A stretch of DNA of 9,077 nt, taken from positions 1-9,077 of the forward strand of contig WOYJ01000165.1 in the NCBI GenBank assembly GCA_011620845.1. The letters run 5' to 3'. Positions 6,842 through 9,077 of this stretch are shown piece after piece (positions within the stretch are counted from its first letter, which is position 1; each line of letters starts with the position of its first letter). The stretch is from Methanobacteriaceae archaeon (GTDB lineage: Archaea; Methanobacteriota; Methanobacteria; Methanobacteriales; Methanobacteriaceae). The notes beneath the pieces were generated by a model, which saw nothing but the letters and a program-made list of their open reading frames with translations, was not told the origin of the DNA and searched no databases. The translations under genes were made by a program, and so were the position numbers.

Positions 6842-7783
6842 ATGGGCAAATTCAAAACCCAAAAATCCCTAAACTTATCTGATATCCAGTTTATAGATTT
6901 AACCATGACAAAGCTCATGATCATCGGCCCTTTAACTAAAGACCGAATTGTAAAAAAGAGCAACGTTTGTAACACCGTTGGAGGTGGTGTTTACTACCAA
7001 TCAGCAGTACTTACGGGATTGGGAATGGACAACACAGTCATTACCACCATGTCAAAGATGGACAAAGGCTTGATGAAACAATTCCCAGGAGCCGCACAGA
7101 TAATTCCCATATACACAGATAAAACCATGGAATTCGAGAATATCTACCCGGATGATAACCCCAATCACAGAATACAGAAATCACAAGTCCCGGTAAATCC
7201 AATAAAACCCGCTAATTTTAAAGATTTAAACCTAAAAGCCTACGATACCATACTTTTATCCCCCTTATCTCCCTATGACATTCCCCTTAAAACGGTACAA
7301 TATCTAAGTAAACAGGACATACCCCTCTACCTGGGTGCTCAAGGATATTTAAGGCATGTTGAAAGTGGTAATGTGGTTTTAAAACCCTGGAAAGACTATA
7401 AAAGATTCCTGAAACTGGTTGATTTCCTGTTTTTAGACGAACTTGAGGCCCGGGTGATACTGGGAAATTCCAGTGATAACTGTGCAGAAATCGCCCAGGT
7501 ATTATCCAATTTTGGACCGGAAGAGGTGATCATAACCAGGGGCGACCGTGGTGCCGTTATATATTCCCAAATAACAGCAAAAAATAAAAATATCCACGAT
7601 ATACCCTCCTTTCCACCAGAAGAGATAGTTGACCCTACTGGACTGGGCGACACCTTCATGGCCGCCTATGCAGTAAAAAAGTTGGAAACTCCCGATCCTG
7701 TAGAATGTGGAAGGTTCGCAGTCCATATCTCATCACTTAAGATAGGACAGAAGGGAGCTTTATTTGAAATAAAAAGAAAATAA
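6842..7783 (+). CDS. PfkB/ribokinase-family kinase
   Basis: The 313-residue protein belongs to the PfkB family of ATP-dependent sugar and nucleoside kinases. The N-terminal motif region is VGGGVYYQSA (46-55). The anion hole and catalytic base lie in DPTGLGDTF (264-272; GLGD in place of the usual GAGD, base D270). FLDELEA (197-203) and VIITRGDRGAVI (229-240) are the typical family elements before it. The substrate cannot be read from the sequence. The first 21 residues are unusual because family members normally start directly with the first beta strand; ATG 6905 (MTKLMIIGPL) would give a conventional 292-residue protein but lacks a visible ribosome-binding site, while ATG 6842 has a weak one (GGTAG, 6832-6836). 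It probably forms an operon with the HisA-related gene. Confidence 0.85.
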   Translation: MGKFKTQKSLNLSDIQFIDLTMTKLMIIGPLTKDRIVKKSNVCNTVGGGVYYQSAVLTGLGMDNTVITTMSKMDKGLMKQFPGAAQIIPIYTDKTMEFENIYPDDNPNHRIQKSQVPVNPIKPANFKDLNLKAYDTILLSPLSPYDIPLKTVQYLSKQDIPLYLGAQGYLRHVESGNVVLKPWKDYKRFLKLVDFLFLDELEARVILGNSSDNCAEIAQVLSNFGPEEVIITRGDRGAVIYSQITAKNKNIHDIPSFPPEEIVDPTGLGDTFMAAYAVKKLETPDPVECGRFAVHISSLKIGQKGALFEIKRK

Positions 7784-7864
7784 AGATTTAAGGATTTCTA
7801 GTTTTTAAGGAATTCCTAGAATAAACTTATTTTTTATCCCGGTTTCCTTAAAATAAATTATTTA
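7784..7864. terminator. Convergent gap with repeats and T-run
   Basis: The 81-nt gap lies between convergent genes. It contains a run of six T (7830-7835), a probable stop for the kinase message. TTTTAAGGAA (7803-7812) and TTCCTTAAAA (7844-7853) form a 10-bp inverted repeat around that run. TTTAAGGATTTCTAG (7787-7801) and TTTAAGGAATTCCTAG (7804-7819) are imperfect direct repeats. The layout suits a bidirectional terminator. Confidence 0.45.
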
Positions 7865-8068
7865 TTATCCCAGCAGTAACGGTAAAATTACGAAGGGAGA
7901 TAATCCTGCTATTAAAAATATTAAAGCGCCAATTAGAGTTTGACGGTTATTGGAATCCATTATTCCTGTAGTTATAACTATTATCCCTGTAAATGCCAGT
8001 ATAGGAGGAATTATATGGGAGAATATCAGTGAACTTTCTACTATTGGACTGTATGCTATTTTAATCAC
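7865..8068 (-). CDS. Small two-helix membrane protein, unknown
   Basis: The frame encodes up to 67 residues with two hydrophobic helices, about 18-36 (IIPPILAFTGIIVITTG) and 44-66 (TLIGALIFLIAGLSPFVILP), joined by a short polar turn MDSNNRQ. No family is recognised. It reads like a small integral membrane protein with a very short N-terminal tail. An in-frame TAG ends directly before the GTG at 8066-8068, so this GTG is the only standard start, yet it lies inside AGGTGAT. At the spacing where rrp42 has ATG, this gene has ATA (8057-8059). Translation is supported by the strong ribosome-binding match and clean helix pattern. It lies downstream of, and on the same strand as, the broken sortase gene, 47 nt away. 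Confidence 0.55.
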   Translation of the reverse strand: MIKIAYSPIVESSLIFSHIIPPILAFTGIIVITTGIMDSNNRQTLIGALIFLIAGLSPFVILPLLLG

Positions 8069-8070
8069 CT
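8064..8070 (-). promoter_or_regulatory. Ribosome-binding site of the small membrane gene
   Basis: On the minus strand this reads AGGTGAT, a perfect 7-nt match to the 16S rRNA tail, followed by TAAA and ATA. The annotated GTG start is part of it. An A+T-rich stretch at about 8085-8100 could be a TATA region; in that case transcription might start close to the GTG and the message could be nearly leaderless. Confidence 0.5.
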
Positions 8071-8115
8071 AAACTTGTTTTTTTGGTAAAATTTATTAAT
8101 TTAACGGTTTTATTT

Positions 8116-9077
8116 TCAATTTATAGTTTTTATTCTAATCAATTTACAGTACATCATCCAGGCGGCCTGTGTTGTGCCTGGAGGATAGCAGGTTACCAGG
8201 GTAAGATTGTTTTTTCTCCTGGTGGGAATTTTATGGGGTCGGTTTTATAGCCCCATTTAATATCTCTATTGGACACCACCTGGTAAATATATTTCCTCTG
8301 GGTAAGGTAATCATTTATCACCACTTCATCTCCTGGCTTGAGCTGGTCGATGTTTCTAAATGGGGCTGAAAAGCTGGTACGATGACATAACAAACCCATG
8401 GTACTGTTTCGATCGGGATAGGAACTTTCACTGTAATAATAAACAGAATTGTATCCATTAACAGTATCTGAACGAATCCCCCAGTTTACATGGTGTGTTG
8501 GGATTGATACACTGCCCCAGAATGGGGTTTTCGCAGGTATTAAAACTGAATTTACTTTAAAGTTATTCTTGATGACTTCAAAGCCATATTGGGCAGTTAA
8601 GATTTCCATATTGGAGGTGGAACCAAGATCATCCAAGGGGAGGGGGGGTCACTGGATACCATCTTTTGGGTGTAGATGACGGTGTATATATTACCATTTT
8701 TGGGTACCCACACCTCCTTTTGCAGGTAGATATTTCCATCTCTTTTGATGTTATAGGTATTTTCGTAGATAACATCCATGTTAATGTTTTTTTTGTTAGA
8801 GGAAATCAACCTGAATCCGGAATCGTATGCTGTGGTGGAGTTAAGTATGTAATCTTCCGGGGACTGATACCCGGGAGGGATGACTTGTTTGTTGATGATT
8901 ATGTTCAAATTAGGTGATGGATGGAATGATACCACCTGCGATGGGTTAAGCCTGATTTCTTGTCCCAATCCGGGGGATAATCAAAGGAAATTTTCCCATC
9001 ATCATAGTGTTTGGTCAGTCCAAAGTTGAAGTCAAGGTATGCTGCTGCAGATACGATTATTAAAAATACAATAATAA
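8116..9077 (-). pseudogene. PsbP-like domain plus sortase, frame broken three times, 5' partial
   Basis: The gene enters from beyond the right edge and ends at TGA 8116-8118. Read across three frame breaks it encodes a membrane helix (IIVFLIIVSAAAYL), a PsbP-like domain running from DGKISFDYPPDW through EVWVPKNGNIYTVIY to FEVIKNNFKVNS, and a sortase domain. The sortase has CHRTSFSAPF with the catalytic-type His (codon 8382-8384), LKPGDEVVI, and TLVTCYPPG with the catalytic-type Cys (codon 8188-8190). Sortases cut a sorting signal and join surface proteins to a pseudomurein or other acceptor. The breaks are at 8964-8966 (three G on the minus strand), 8637-8648 (C-rich) and 8210-8215 (six A). 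Each is repaired by one extra base in the run. No Arg is seen where most sortases have their third active residue; AAWMMYC is there instead. Sequencing error and true decay both remain possible. Confidence 0.75.

Noticed and set aside
6311..6862. Minus-strand open frame (183 codons) opposite the HisA-related gene
   Set aside because: It mirrors the coding pattern of the barrel gene, runs into the start of the kinase gene, and shows no domain.
8642..8648. Phase-variable G7 tract controlling the sortase gene
   Set aside because: Three separate breaks exist in the gene, so restoring this tract alone would not restore the frame. Error or decay is simpler, though read data could change this.

Overview
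The window looks like a chromosomal segment of a methanogenic euryarchaeon of the Methanobacteriales, most likely a Methanobacterium relative. The reasons are a textbook archaeal proteasome/exosome superoperon, Shine-Dalgarno sites of the AGGAGGTGAT type, frequent GTG and TTG starts, moderate A+T content, a HisA-related TIM barrel of the type known from methanogens, and a PsbP/sortase-type surface protein. No accession or search supports the genus; it is a judgement from protein sequence.

Positions 115-6086 (+) hold the superoperon in the order psmA (proteasome alpha), SBDS, rrp4, rrp41, rrp42, rpl37ae, rpoP (43 codons, TTG start), a Brix/Imp4-like protein, pcc1 (KEOPS), pfdB (prefoldin beta) and a DUF3194 protein. 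All reading frames are intact. Gaps range from a 4-nt overlap (pfdB/DUF3194) to 120 nt (SBDS/rrp4, with a possible internal promoter). Together these genes link protein degradation, ribosome maturation, 3'-5' RNA processing, translation, transcription, tRNA t6A modification and folding of new proteins. A T-rich stretch at 6091-6124 probably ends the unit.

Positions 6150-7783 (+) hold a two-gene unit: a HisA-related barrel of unknown substrate and, 5 nt later, a PfkB/ribokinase-family kinase. A repeat-containing A+T-rich gap (7784-7864) separates it from convergent minus-strand genes.

Positions 7865-9077 (-) hold a 67-codon two-helix membrane protein and, upstream of it, a gene that runs off the window. 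Stitched across three reading-frame breaks, that gene encodes a membrane anchor, a PsbP-like domain and a sortase domain with a TLVTC active-site motif. All three breaks can be repaired by adding one base to a homopolymer run, so it is either a decaying gene or a cluster of sequencing errors.

Most points worth a second look are in this last region, in the HisA-like/kinase pair, and in start sites where the only standard start codon lies inside the Shine-Dalgarno sequence (rrp41 and the 67-codon gene).
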